DNA of 64,000 nucleotides from Cuneatibacter sp. NSJ-177. Its GTDB lineage: Bacteria > Bacillota > Clostridia > Lachnospirales > Lachnospiraceae. Under the pieces are notes generated by a model, which was not told the DNA's origin, ran no database searches, and was given only the letters and a program-made list of their open reading frames with translations. Position numbers and translations under genes: made by a program. Shown here in pieces: positions 40,526 through 48,840 of the stretch; within the stretch, counting starts at the first letter, position 1, and every line of letters begins with the position of its first letter. The stretch covers positions 1 to 64,000 of the forward strand of contig NZ_JALIFO010000009.1 of the NCBI RefSeq assembly GCF_022867805.1, read 5' to 3'.

Positions 40526-40798
40526 TTAGTTCATCATATCCTTCAGAGCTTTTCCCGCTTTGAACTTCGGCATCTTGGTTGCGGCAATCTTCATGGTTTC
40601 GCCGGTTCTGGGATTTCTGCCCTCTCTGGCCTCTCTCTGAGATACTTCAAACGTGCCAAAGCCAACCAGCTGCACCTTTTCCCCATTTTTTAATTCCTGC
40701 GCTACGGTATCGGTGAAAGCTTTTAAAGCCTTCTCCGCGTCTTTTTTGGAGATTTCAGCTTTCTCTGCAACGGCAGCAATCAGTTCTGTCTTGTTCAT
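40526..40798 (-). CDS. hup: HU-family DNA-binding protein
   Basis: A 90-residue histone-like protein. It begins MNKTELIAAVAEKAEISKKDAE and has the DNA-arm motif GRNPRTGETMKIAATKMPKFKAGKALK, where the Pro of the arm intercalates. It packs the nucleoid as a dimer. A near-consensus promoter (40878-40850) and GGAGG upstream indicate strong expression. Confidence 0.96.
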   Translation of the reverse strand: MNKTELIAAVAEKAEISKKDAEKALKAFTDTVAQELKNGEKVQLVGFGTFEVSQREAREGRNPRTGETMKIAATKMPKFKAGKALKDMMN

Positions 40799-40849
40799 AA
40801 TATCTTCCTCCTGATAACTTCCACAGGCTACCTGCGGATTCTTAGTAAA

Positions 40850-40878
40850 ATATAATCTTTTCTTCCATGTTTGTCAAG
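40850..40878 (-). promoter_or_regulatory. hup promoter
   Basis: On the leftward strand TTGACA (40878-40873), 17 bp, TATATT (40855-40850), about 50 bases before hup. A near-ideal sigma-A promoter between mazG and hup. Confidence 0.7.
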
Positions 40879-40914
40879 GAAAATCCCGCGAAAAACCGAT
40901 GTTTTTCCGATTTT

Positions 40915-41322
40915 TTACCGGATTAAACCGGCCTTCTCCTGACGTTTGATTTCCTTCCAACGATCCAGCGCTTCCTCCGGCGTAGCGGCCTTTTCTCCGG
41001 CAAAGACATGGGGATGACGCCGGATCATCTTTCGACAAAGACCTGTAATCACATCGTCAAAGGTAAACGCGCCTTCCTCCGAGGCGATCTGGCTGTTCAG
41101 CAGGAGAATCAGCAAAACATCGCCCAGCTCCTCGCACAAGTTCTCCCGATCATTTTTGTCCACAGCCTCAAACACTTCCTCCGTCTCATCAGCCAGGCAT
41201 TTCTTTAAGCTTTCGTAGGTCTGCTCCCGGTCCCAGGGGCAGCCGTTCTCCCCGCGGAGATCCGCGATGATTTCCCGCAGTTCTTCGAAGGTATAGGAAT
41301 CTTTCATCTCTCGTTTGTTCAT
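40915..41322 (-). CDS. mazG: MazG-family nucleotide pyrophosphohydrolase, single-domain
   Basis: A 135-residue all-alpha NTP pyrophosphatase. The tandem acidic motif DETEEVFEAVDKNDRENLCEELGD binds Mg2+, and GCPWDREQTYESL and HPHVFAGE are typical of MazG. It has one MazG domain, whereas Bacillus YabN has a methylase domain plus MazG and E. coli MazG has two domains. Its ATG overlaps the pepF stop (ATGA), so it is coupled to pepF. It should clean aberrant nucleotides or act in stress responses. Confidence 0.9.
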   Translation of the reverse strand: MNKREMKDSYTFEELREIIADLRGENGCPWDREQTYESLKKCLADETEEVFEAVDKNDRENLCEELGDVLLILLLNSQIASEEGAFTFDDVITGLCRKMIRRHPHVFAGEKAATPEEALDRWKEIKRQEKAGLIR

Positions 41323-43121
41323 GCCATCAGCTCCTCAAACTCTGCCAGCAGCTCCGAAAAGTATTGGAGCGCCTTTTCCACCGGTTCCGCTGTCGTCATA
41401 TCCACCCCGGCCATTTTTAAGAGGGAAATCGGATCCTCCGAGCAGCCGCTCTTCAGGAAGCGTAAGTAGTTTTCCACCGCCGGCTGTCCCTCTGCAATGA
41501 TTTTCCGGGAGAGTGCGATGGCGGCGGCAAAACCGGTGGAATACTGGTAAACGTAAAAATTATAGTAGAAATGGGGGACTCTGGCCCACTCGATGGCAAT
41601 TTCCTCGTCCACCACCATATCTTTCCCATAATACAGCAGATTTAACTCATAATAAAGTTTTTTCAGCACATCGGCTGTCAGGGTCTCCCCCTCCTCCGCC
41701 AGCCGGTGGATTTTCTCCTCAAACTCAGCGAACATGGTCTGGCGGTAGAGCGTCGTGCGGAACTGCTCCAGGAAGTAATTCAGCAGATAAGCCCGCTGCT
41801 TTTTATCCTCCGTGCGCTGCAGCAGGTAATTCATCAAAAGAGCTTCGTTGCAGGTGGAAGCCACCTCCGCCACAAAAATGACATAGTCTGCATAGACCGC
41901 AGGCTGATTTTTGTTGCTCAGATAAGAGTGCATCGCATGGCCCATCTCATGAACCAGCGTGAACTCACTGTTTAAGGTATCTTTATGGTTCAGGAGAACA
42001 AAAGGATGCACCTTGGCGCCGCAGGAATAAGCGCCGGAACGTTTGCCTTCATTTTCGTAGATATCCATCCAGCGCTGTTCAAAACTGCTCTTAAGGACAG
42101 ATTGATATTCTTCTCCCAACACCCCCATGGCCTCCACCACTTCATCGCGGGCCCGGTCAAAAGGAATCTTCTCTTCCGCATCTCCCACCATCGGCACATA
42201 AAGGTCGTACATGTGGAGTTCATCCAGCTGCATCTGCTTCTTCCGGAACGCCATATACCGGTACATGGGTTCCATATTCTCGTGAACCGCCTGGATCAAC
42301 TGGTGATAAACCGAAACCGGCACCTCAGTCCGATCCAAAGCCGCCTCCAGGCAGGAGTTATATTTCCTGGCCCTGGCAAAGAAAATATTCTGGCGCACAT
42401 GGGCGTTTAAGGTGGCCGCCGTGGTATTCTTGAATTTCTCATACGTGCTGTACAGATTCCGGAACGCCTCTTCCCGAAGCGCGCGGTCCTGGCTCAGCAT
42501 CAGAGTGCCGTAGGAGCCGTTGGTCAAAGGCAGCAGATTTCCCGCCACGTCGCGGACGCTGGGGAAAGTCAAATCTGCGTTCACAAAGTTTCCGTAAATG
42601 CGGTCCGGCGCGTCGGCCATCTCCCCGGCGGCGGCCAGCAGTTCTTCCTCCGGCTGAGAAAGAATATGGCTTTTCCGGCGGCGGATCACGGTAAGATAAC
42701 GGCGGTAGAGGGAGAGGGCGGGTTCCGCCTGGAAAAACTCCTCCAGCCGTTCTTCCGGCAGGGCGATCAGCTCCGGCGTCTCAAAGGCCATCTCCTGCTG
42801 CCACTGCACAAGCCAGCTTAAAATCTGTCCCTTCATGCCCTGGTACACGGAATTTTTCGTATCCTCGTCGCTTTTTAAGGAAGCATAGGTATAAAGGCGT
42901 TCCACCGCCTCCTCCGCAGATTCCTTTTCCTGGAAGTAATGATAGAGGAGGCGTCCGGACTCCGCCAGCCGGCCCCGGTAGCCGGTCAGTTTCTCCGCCT
43001 CCTCTTTCGCCGCGGCAAACGCCTCTTTCCAGGCCTCGTCGGACGGGTACAAATCCTCGGTGGACCAGGTATCCTCCGGTTTCAATTCGCTTCGTTTCGG
43101 TATTTTATGATTTTGAGACAT
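41319..43121 (-). CDS. pepF: Oligoendopeptidase F (M3 family)
   Basis: A 600-residue cytosolic zinc oligopeptidase. The M3 metal site is FTLVHEMGHAMHSYL (HExxH), and the third ligand Glu follows in YADYVIFVAEVASTCNEAL, with the substrate-binding tail HFYYNFYVYQYSTGFAAA. PepF cleaves peptides of about 7-17 residues. The start at 43121 follows GAGGAG. It directly precedes mazG in a coupled pair; the AT-rich defence island begins just upstream. Confidence 0.94.
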   Translation of the reverse strand: MSQNHKIPKRSELKPEDTWSTEDLYPSDEAWKEAFAAAKEEAEKLTGYRGRLAESGRLLYHYFQEKESAEEAVERLYTYASLKSDEDTKNSVYQGMKGQILSWLVQWQQEMAFETPELIALPEERLEEFFQAEPALSLYRRYLTVIRRRKSHILSQPEEELLAAAGEMADAPDRIYGNFVNADLTFPSVRDVAGNLLPLTNGSYGTLMLSQDRALREEAFRNLYSTYEKFKNTTAATLNAHVRQNIFFARARKYNSCLEAALDRTEVPVSVYHQLIQAVHENMEPMYRYMAFRKKQMQLDELHMYDLYVPMVGDAEEKIPFDRARDEVVEAMGVLGEEYQSVLKSSFEQRWMDIYENEGKRSGAYSCGAKVHPFVLLNHKDTLNSEFTLVHEMGHAMHSYLSNKNQPAVYADYVIFVAEVASTCNEALLMNYLLQRTEDKKQRAYLLNYFLEQFRTTLYRQTMFAEFEEKIHRLAEEGETLTADVLKKLYYELNLLYYGKDMVVDEEIAIEWARVPHFYYNFYVYQYSTGFAAAIALSRKIIAEGQPAVENYLRFLKSGCSEDPISLLKMAGVDMTTAEPVEKALQYFSELLAEFEELMA

Positions 43122-43296
43122 AGGAAACTCCTCTCTTTTCACAGCTGCATTCTATGGGAAAGTTTACCACAGAATTCGGTGGGAGACAATCCGGGAAATA
43201 AAATTCGTCCCATCGCACGTCATTTCTCCGCGCCCGGCTGGGAAACATGGTTGTCTCTTTGTAAGATATGCTTATCCTTCCAAAGTTAGGAAGATT

Positions 43297-43640
43297 TTAT
43301 CCCTGCCGAAAGAGATTCCCGCCATTATTACCGCCACTGGCAGTAATATCGTAATCTATAAGCGCAGGATACTGCTCGATAATTTTGATTCCCATATTAT
43401 CTTTAGCAGACTTATTAGGTAAAGTTTTTAAATTAAAGAGCTTTCATTATTTTTCTCTCCCGAAGTCTTTAGATATAGATTTCACCCCCTTATATAAGTC
43501 ATTGGCAAAATCATTAACTAGGGATACATTCACAGCACCGAATTCATCAATAACGTGCTCGTCAATCTCGAAAAAAGCCGAAATATAAACTTTAATATCT
43601 CCTAATATACGATCCCTTTCATCTAAATGTGTCTCGTATA
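43297..43640 (-). pseudogene. AT-rich gene remnant downstream of rloB
   Basis: A leftward reading frame runs from the end of rloB through codons reading DRILGDIKVYISAFFEIDEH to KSISKDFGREK, meets consecutive stops TAA and TGA (43449-43444), and then stays open in the same frame for 47 codons (LFNLKTLPNKSAKD, then GIKIIEQYPALIDYDITASGG) to a stop at 43297. There is no start codon with a ribosome site. The protein-like composition on both sides of the stops suggests a decayed gene. I do not recognise the family. Confidence 0.35.
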
Positions 43641-44317
43641 TTTTCCGGCAAATATTTCGCCAGTTCTTCCACCAACGCATAAACCCTTGTTCCCGGCGCA
43701 ATTTCTGTCGGCGTCTTACCTTGTCCCTCTTTCATAATGCGCTTCGCATAGCGTAACGCCAATTTCGGATTTCCTTTTGTCATCAGAATATCGAAAATAT
43801 CCTTCATATTTTTCTGATACTTGCCCAACCCCAATTCCCGAAATTTATCATTCAAAAAATGAATATACTCCGTCCGATGGTTATTTGATGTATAATAAGC
43901 AAAATGCAAAAGAAACCAAAATTCAATACATTCATTACTCCACGCAGCATGATACTGCCGCTCCGGATTTTCCTGATTTAGCCGTTCTGCCCGGTCTGCA
44001 ACACCATTAAAATCACTTGCAGGGAAGCTATCTTTATCATAAACGCACCAAATCTGCCCTTTTTGTATTTTATTCTTTTTCGCATACCTCTCTGCCATAC
44101 CGATTACTCGCATTGTCTCAGCCTGACATGGTTCAATTTCAATCAAAACCATATCACGATAAATCGGATTGTCCTCTATCAAATGCTTAAATCCAGTAAA
44201 ATAGAGAGGCTCTGTTTGCTGACCTTCGCAGAAAATGTAGTATCGATATTCTCTTTTTTCCAGATATTCCTGGCGGCGTTTTTTCTTCCACGCTTCCATT
44301 CCAGCTTTTTTAGGCAT
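43619..44317 (-). CDS. rloB: RloB-family protein (AbiLii-like)
   Basis: A 232-residue protein of the RloB/AbiLii family. The basic N terminus is followed by YRYYIFCEGQQTEPLYFTGF, a Toprim-like ExxxTE block, then IWCVYDKDSFP with the DxD-type acidic residues, and SNECIEFWFLLHF. Such proteins are proposed nucleases that act with RloA ATPases in phage defence. Its start overlaps the end of rloA by 8 bases, so the two are coupled. Codon use is AT-rich, unlike the flanks, pointing to transfer. Confidence 0.82.
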   Translation of the reverse strand: MPKKAGMEAWKKKRRQEYLEKREYRYYIFCEGQQTEPLYFTGFKHLIEDNPIYRDMVLIEIEPCQAETMRVIGMAERYAKKNKIQKGQIWCVYDKDSFPASDFNGVADRAERLNQENPERQYHAAWSNECIEFWFLLHFAYYTSNNHRTEYIHFLNDKFRELGLGKYQKNMKDIFDILMTKGNPKLALRYAKRIMKEGQGKTPTEIAPGTRVYALVEELAKYLPENIRDTFR

Positions 44318-45536
44318 TAATCTTCCGCCAATCTATAATATTTCTGAGGTACGGATCAGCGCCATACTTGCCTTCAAGATACTGTTTGTCAAACTTCGCA
44401 TCTTTGCGGACAGACTCACCCTTATCATTTTTAAATTCCACCAAGGAATATAATTTGGTATTCTGGCTCTTTCCTTTTGCCACAAACCAAATTTCATCTC
44501 TGCGGAATACATCACTATTCATTGTTGATAAATCGTGAGATGTAAAAATAAGCTGTGCCTTCTTCTGATTCACACTCATATCATTAAACATCATTATAAT
44601 ATGGCGCAATAAAACCGGATGTATTTTAGCATCCAGTTCATCAATTACCAGTACCGTTCCCTTTAGCAGACCGTCAGCAATAGATGGTAATAAACCGAAT
44701 AATTTTCTCGTTCCACTGGATTCTTCCTCCAGTTTTAATTCCTGTTCATATCCATCTACGGAATGCTTGGTAAATATTTCAACCCAATTTTCATTTTCTT
44801 CTTCCACACGAAAATCCATAATATCCAAATCCATTTCCCGAATCATATCCAGCATCAATTTCTTTACATTTCCGGAATTCGAAACTGCCATTGCCAACTC
44901 TTGAATCGGATCTCCATAGTTTAAAAATTCGATCCCCCCTCCAAACCACTTCAATACATCATTCACAACTTCATTTTTCTTGTAAGTGATTCCAAGATAA
45001 GAAAGCAGGGGCAATGTCTCTGAAAGGTCCTCACTTACTTTTAATTTAGCCAATGTACCTTTCATCTCAATACTTTTTTCATTACGCTCAAATAGTCCAG
45101 AACGTCTTTTTGTATCCAATTTAACACGATCTAAACTTTCATAAATCACCACATCTTTTTTTACCGTCAATACATAGCGATATTCCGCCATTTCCGTCCG
45201 GAAAAACAATTCAAATTCAGTTGGTTCATTTTTTGTTGTATCTGAAAAAGCGAAAGGTTCAATGACAAATTTTTTTCTTGAAATAGCATATTCTTCATTA
45301 TCATTCGTTGCATATAATGGTCTTAATACCTTTAATACCATATAATGAAGTGCTTTCAGTACATTCGACTTGCCCCCGCCATTTGGTCCATAAATGGCAG
45401 ATACCGGCAAATACAATTCTCCATCCTTATCTTTTATTACTCTGTCTTCGTGCTCTGATATTGCAGTTGCCTGCATATCAAAAGTCATTTCATCTCTTAT
45501 GCTCTTAAAATTTCTAATTGTAAATTGACATAACAT
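44310..45536 (-). CDS. rloA: RloA-like AAA family ATPase (AbiLi-like)
   Basis: A 408-residue ABC/SMC-type AAA ATPase with a split nucleotide-binding domain. It begins LCQFTIRNFKSIRDEMTFDM, and Walker A is YGPNGGGKSNVLKAL; the C-terminal half has EESSGTRKLFGLLP (signature-like), Walker B VLVIDELDAKIHP and the switch IFTSHDLSTM. With RloB it forms an AbiL-type abortive-infection pair, in which the ATPase senses phage and the nuclease acts. The start follows ACGGAGGT. A promoter (TTTACA at 45590-45585, 16 bp, TATAAT at 45568-45563) and an inverted repeat lie upstream. No reverse transcriptase is nearby, so this is not a retron. Confidence 0.85.
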   Translation of the reverse strand: MLCQFTIRNFKSIRDEMTFDMQATAISEHEDRVIKDKDGELYLPVSAIYGPNGGGKSNVLKALHYMVLKVLRPLYATNDNEEYAISRKKFVIEPFAFSDTTKNEPTEFELFFRTEMAEYRYVLTVKKDVVIYESLDRVKLDTKRRSGLFERNEKSIEMKGTLAKLKVSEDLSETLPLLSYLGITYKKNEVVNDVLKWFGGGIEFLNYGDPIQELAMAVSNSGNVKKLMLDMIREMDLDIMDFRVEEENENWVEIFTKHSVDGYEQELKLEEESSGTRKLFGLLPSIADGLLKGTVLVIDELDAKIHPVLLRHIIMMFNDMSVNQKKAQLIFTSHDLSTMNSDVFRRDEIWFVAKGKSQNTKLYSLVEFKNDKGESVRKDAKFDKQYLEGKYGADPYLRNIIDWRKINA

Positions 45537-45562
45537 GATATCTACCTCCGTTTCATACTTCT

Positions 45563-45616
45563 ATTATATTCAGATTTTCGAATTTGTAAACTATATATGA
45601 GATATTTTCTCATATA
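45563..45616 (-). promoter_or_regulatory. rloA promoter and 9-bp inverted repeat
   Basis: On the leftward strand TTTACA (45590-45585), 16 bp, TATAAT (45568-45563). Directly upstream of the -35, TATATGAGA (45594-45602) and TCTCATATA (45608-45616) form a perfect inverted repeat with a 5-bp spacer, a typical dimeric-regulator site. No adjacent regulator gene was found. Confidence 0.5.
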
Positions 45617-45690
45617 GCTTTCCGAAAAATGGTTTTTTACAAAACAACTGATTGATCAGTCATGGAGTGACAGCCTCGCTCTTTATTCAT

Positions 45691-45736
45691 AAAAAACGGC
45701 AGGATTCCTTCATTCGGGATTTCCTGCCACTTTTTT
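45691..45736. terminator. Bidirectional terminator after moeA
   Basis: GGCAGGA (45698-45704) pairs with TCCTGCC (45722-45728), flanked by A6 on the left and T6 on the right, so it gives a U-tail in both directions. Leftward it ends the long TRAP-reductase-moeA operon; no rightward gene uses it. The rest of 45617-45887 holds no gene. Confidence 0.75.
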
Positions 45737-45887
45737 GCGTACCTTAATCATAGCTCTCGTTTCAGTTTGTTTTTTATGCTGTTTTCCCTTTAAAGAAATG
45801 GCTTCCAGTTCGTCCATTTTGAATATTCGCGTGCAGCTTATCCATGTTATATCCGGAAAAGAGCCTAAGCCACGGCGCAACCACGGC

Positions 45888-47114
45888 TCATTTTAGAAAA
45901 AGCGCCTCAATCTCGCTCCCTGCCGGAAGCGGGCCGGTTCCCGCCGGTATCAGCCCCAGCAGGCGGCAGTCCTCCCAGGGGCGGATCCTTCCGTTTGCCT
46001 GCCGCGGACTTGGGTTCAGATCAACCCGTCCCCCGGAGAACTCGATGGCGCCCGGCAGGATCCGCCTGACCGGGCTTCCCTTCGGAAAATCCTGGGCCAG
46101 CCGAACCGTTATTTTCTCAAACAAATCATCCTTTCTCCCGCAAAGCCCGGCAAGAGCTGGTCCGCCCACAAGTAATAACGCTGCCGCGGCTGCTGAAGGA
46201 TTTCCGGACAGCCCCAGGATCGGCGTCCCTTCTTTGACGGCGGCGAGTGTCGCCATCCCTGGCTTCATCTTCACCTTCCAGAACAGAATCTGCGCTGTGA
46301 TGAGCTCCAGCCCCAGGAGGACCCGGTCGTAATCCCCAACCGAAGCGCCGCCGGTCGTAATCACGAGATCCGACCGCCTCCGGCATTCTTCCACCGCCTC
46401 GGCGATGGCCTTCTCGTCGTCGCCGACAATCCCGTACTGTTTCGCCTCGATCCCCCAGCCGGCCAGAAAACCGGCCAGCAGATAGGCGCTGCTGTTGCGT
46501 ATTTTCCCCGGCGTCAGTTTCTGTTCTGCGGAAAGCAGCTCGTCCCCGGTGCTGATGATGCTGACGCGGGGCTTTCGGTACACGAAAACCCTGCTGTGGC
46601 CAAGGCCTGCCAAAAGTCCCTGGGAGGCGGGCGAGACGGCATGTCCGGCCGGATACACCTCCTCTCCGGCTCTGACGTCCTCCCCGGCCTTCACCAGATT
46701 GCTGCCGGGACGGCAAGGCCTCCCGATGGCGACGGTGGCCCGGTTAAAGAGGGTGTCTTCAAATTTGATCACGGCGTCTGCCCCGGCCGGAATCGGTGAA
46801 CCGGTCAGAATTTTGACCGCCTGATTTTTTTGTACGGTACATTTCGGCTGTTGTCCGGCCGGTACTTCTTCCACAATGTCCAATACGGCCAGGCGCTCCT
46901 GCGACGCCTCCGCGGTGTCCTCCGCGCGGAAGGCATAACCGTCATAGGGGGACCGGTCAAACGGCGGCAGGTTCTCACCCGAACGGACCGGCTCCGCCAG
47001 AATTCTTCCCAGAGCCTCGCTGAGCGGAACTGTCTCCGCGGCTGTCGGGCGCACGCATCCTTTCAGCAGGCGCGCCGCCTCTTCGATTTCTACATTCACC
47101 GGGTAATCGAACAT
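45888..47114 (-). CDS. moeA: Molybdopterin molybdenumtransferase MoeA
   Basis: A 408-residue enzyme that inserts molybdate into adenylated molybdopterin. MoeA blocks are visible: LPPFDRSPYDGYAFRAEDT, ILTGSPIPAGADAVIKFEDT, GDELLSAEQ, VITTGGASVGDYD and LGLSGNPSAAAAALLL. The start at 47114 is chosen by AAGGAG; the longer frame to 47216 overlaps the Fe-S gene. It is the last gene of the molybdo-reductase operon, suggesting dedicated cofactor supply. The other Moco genes (moaA, moaC, mogA) are not in the window. Confidence 0.92.
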   Translation of the reverse strand: MFDYPVNVEIEEAARLLKGCVRPTAAETVPLSEALGRILAEPVRSGENLPPFDRSPYDGYAFRAEDTAEASQERLAVLDIVEEVPAGQQPKCTVQKNQAVKILTGSPIPAGADAVIKFEDTLFNRATVAIGRPCRPGSNLVKAGEDVRAGEEVYPAGHAVSPASQGLLAGLGHSRVFVYRKPRVSIISTGDELLSAEQKLTPGKIRNSSAYLLAGFLAGWGIEAKQYGIVGDDEKAIAEAVEECRRRSDLVITTGGASVGDYDRVLLGLELITAQILFWKVKMKPGMATLAAVKEGTPILGLSGNPSAAAAALLLVGGPALAGLCGRKDDLFEKITVRLAQDFPKGSPVRRILPGAIEFSGGRVDLNPSPRQANGRIRPWEDCRLLGLIPAGTGPLPAGSEIEALFLK

Positions 47115-47175
47115 ATTTCTTTCTCCTTCTGGATCGTCACAACGCACTCTCTCCCGTTTTCCCGGATTCAACACC

Positions 47176-47610
47176 TTATGTTTTCGTCTCTGCCACATAG
47201 ATGGCCTTTTGTTCACAAGCTTTTACACAGGCAGGCAGCTGAAGTTCCGGGCAAAAATCACACTTTATTACGCTCCTGTACCCGTCCGGCTTCGGCATTC
47301 CGTAGGGGCAGTTCATCACACACATGAAACAGGCGGCGCACTGCCCTTTGTCATAGCAAAGACGGCCGGTATCCGGATCTTCCTTGATTGCTCCGCTCAT
47401 GCAGGTAATCCGGCAGGCCGGTTCCGGACACCGGCGGCAGAAAGCAGGAACGAACCTCCCCTCCTGGTCTATTTTCACGAAACAGGCGGAATGGGGCGTC
47501 TCGCCGGAAACCACTTCCGCTTTTGAGCCGGGCCGGAAGCGCTGCTCGCAAGCTTTTACACATTCCATACAGCCGTTGCAGAACTCTGCGTCCACCATAA
47601 TCCTTAGCAT
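47176..47610 (-). CDS. 4Fe-4S dicluster ferredoxin-like protein (CooF/HycB type)
   Basis: A 144-residue Fe-S protein with four Cys groups: CNGCMECVKAC, CRRCPEPACRITC, CAACFMCVMNC and CDFCPELQLPACVKAC. The pattern fits HycB/CooF/DmsB-type electron carriers with up to four [4Fe-4S] clusters. It lacks a signal or membrane segment, so it is cytosolic. It overlaps torD by 7 bases. It is a second carrier besides the DmsB-like subunit and may link the reductase to another donor such as a ferredoxin or the FAD oxidoreductase at 56068. Confidence 0.85.
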   Translation of the reverse strand: MLRIMVDAEFCNGCMECVKACEQRFRPGSKAEVVSGETPHSACFVKIDQEGRFVPAFCRRCPEPACRITCMSGAIKEDPDTGRLCYDKGQCAACFMCVMNCPYGMPKPDGYRSVIKCDFCPELQLPACVKACEQKAIYVAETKT

Positions 47611-48212
47611 CCCTCATCCTCCCAGTCGCGCGCCAGGCACCGGCAGGCCCCTGTGATCAGATTTGCCAGCGCCGGATAAAAATCCGTATCCCCATAAATC
47701 TGCACCAACTGATTCCATCCGGGAACCCAGGAAAGCACCCATTGTTGCAGGAAATCCCGCCCCGCCTCCGCCGCCTTTTCCCCCGATTCCAGCCGTTCGG
47801 CCAGAAATTCCAATTCATAGGAAAGAAAATCTTCCGGGACGCCCTTTTTTTCCCCGGCGAAGCCATAGCGCTGCATGATTTCCCGCACAGCGGCTGTTTC
47901 GTCCTGGAAAAGCAGGTGTTTCTCATTCAGATAATAGCTCCCCCAAGGCGGGGCAAGCGGATGTCCGGCCCCGATAAAAAGTTTCAGATAATCTCCGTCC
48001 AGATCTTCTCCCGTTACCTGCCCCGACCGGTAAGCAGCCCGAAAAGAGGCCATCTGTTCCCTCCCGTTGCAGGTCTCCAGGACGTCTTCCCCATACGGAA
48101 TCTCCCGAAAAAGATCTGTCTCCATCCATCGTCCCAGCACGGCAGGACTGATCTCCTGCTTCACGCCGTGGGCCAAAACCCGTAAATAACTTGCCGTCAG
48201 CTTCTGATCCAT
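47604..48212 (-). CDS. TorD/DmsD-family molybdoenzyme chaperone
   Basis: A 202-residue all-helical protein. The family block YLKLFIGAGHPLAPPWGSYYLNEKHLLFQDET is clear, followed by DFLSYELEFLAERLESGEKA, the equivalent of the EPxDH region. Such chaperones hold the apo-catalytic subunit until the bis-MGD cofactor is inserted; where a Tat signal exists they also guard it. The partner here lacks a Tat signal, so a maturation role is expected. It sits between the Fe-S subunit gene and the second Fe-S protein gene. Confidence 0.86.
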   Translation of the reverse strand: MDQKLTASYLRVLAHGVKQEISPAVLGRWMETDLFREIPYGEDVLETCNGREQMASFRAAYRSGQVTGEDLDGDYLKLFIGAGHPLAPPWGSYYLNEKHLLFQDETAAVREIMQRYGFAGEKKGVPEDFLSYELEFLAERLESGEKAAEAGRDFLQQWVLSWVPGWNQLVQIYGDTDFYPALANLITGACRCLARDWEDEGC

Positions 48213-48222
48213 GACATCCTCC

Positions 48223-48834
48223 CTAGCGCTCTTCTTTCATACTGCGGATCGTTCCGGCCTCTCCGTCAGGCGGCCGGTTCCGGCTTTGACGAATAAAAAC
48301 GGCGGGGCTAGTGCCCTCATCCTCCATCCGGCTGACATAAGGATCCGTCTCGGCCAGGCGGATCAGCTCAGGCAGCGGCCGGACCGAAAGACAGCGCATC
48401 GGACAGGATGCCGCGCAGGCTGGCGCCTCTCCCTTCTCCTGCTGCTCCCAGCAGAAATCACACTTTTCCGGACGGTGAGCCCGCCGGTTAAAATCAATGG
48501 CTCCGTAGGGGCATGCCCGGATGCAGATCCGGCAGGCAACGCACCGGCTGTAATCGATCCAGACCGCACCGGTTTCTCTCTTTTGAATCGCTCCTTTCGG
48601 ACAGGCGGTCAGACAGGCCGGTCTCTCGCAGTGTGCGCAGGCAAGGGACAAAGAATAGCTCCCCACGCCCACCGGCGTCCGCACGTTTCCTTCCCCGATC
48701 CATTTTCCCCAGACCACCTGATAGACCCGCCGGAAAGAGATCCCCAAAGGCGAATCGTGGAGATCCTTGCAGGCCATGACGCAGGCTTTGCAGCCGATGC
48801 ACAGGTCCGCATTAAAATAAAATCCCATCTGCAT
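48223..48834 (-). CDS. DmsB-like 4Fe-4S electron-transfer subunit
   Basis: A 203-residue Fe-S subunit. It starts MGFYFNADLCIGCKACVMACKD and has three more Cys groups (CAHCERPACLTAC, CVACRICIRAC and CDFCWEQQEKGEAPACAASC), for four [4Fe-4S] clusters. The spacing matches DmsB of DMSO reductases. It passes electrons to the molybdenum subunit whose gene ends 6 bases upstream. No DmsC-type membrane anchor gene follows, so electrons must come from a soluble donor. Confidence 0.9.
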   Translation of the reverse strand: MQMGFYFNADLCIGCKACVMACKDLHDSPLGISFRRVYQVVWGKWIGEGNVRTPVGVGSYSLSLACAHCERPACLTACPKGAIQKRETGAVWIDYSRCVACRICIRACPYGAIDFNRRAHRPEKCDFCWEQQEKGEAPACAASCPMRCLSVRPLPELIRLAETDPYVSRMEDEGTSPAVFIRQSRNRPPDGEAGTIRSMKEER

Positions 48835-48840
48835 CCGGCT

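Noticed and set aside
43297-45616. Retron with RloA-like effector
   Set aside because: No reverse transcriptase gene or msr/msd-like RNA lies near the ATPase; the AbiL-type pair explains the genes.
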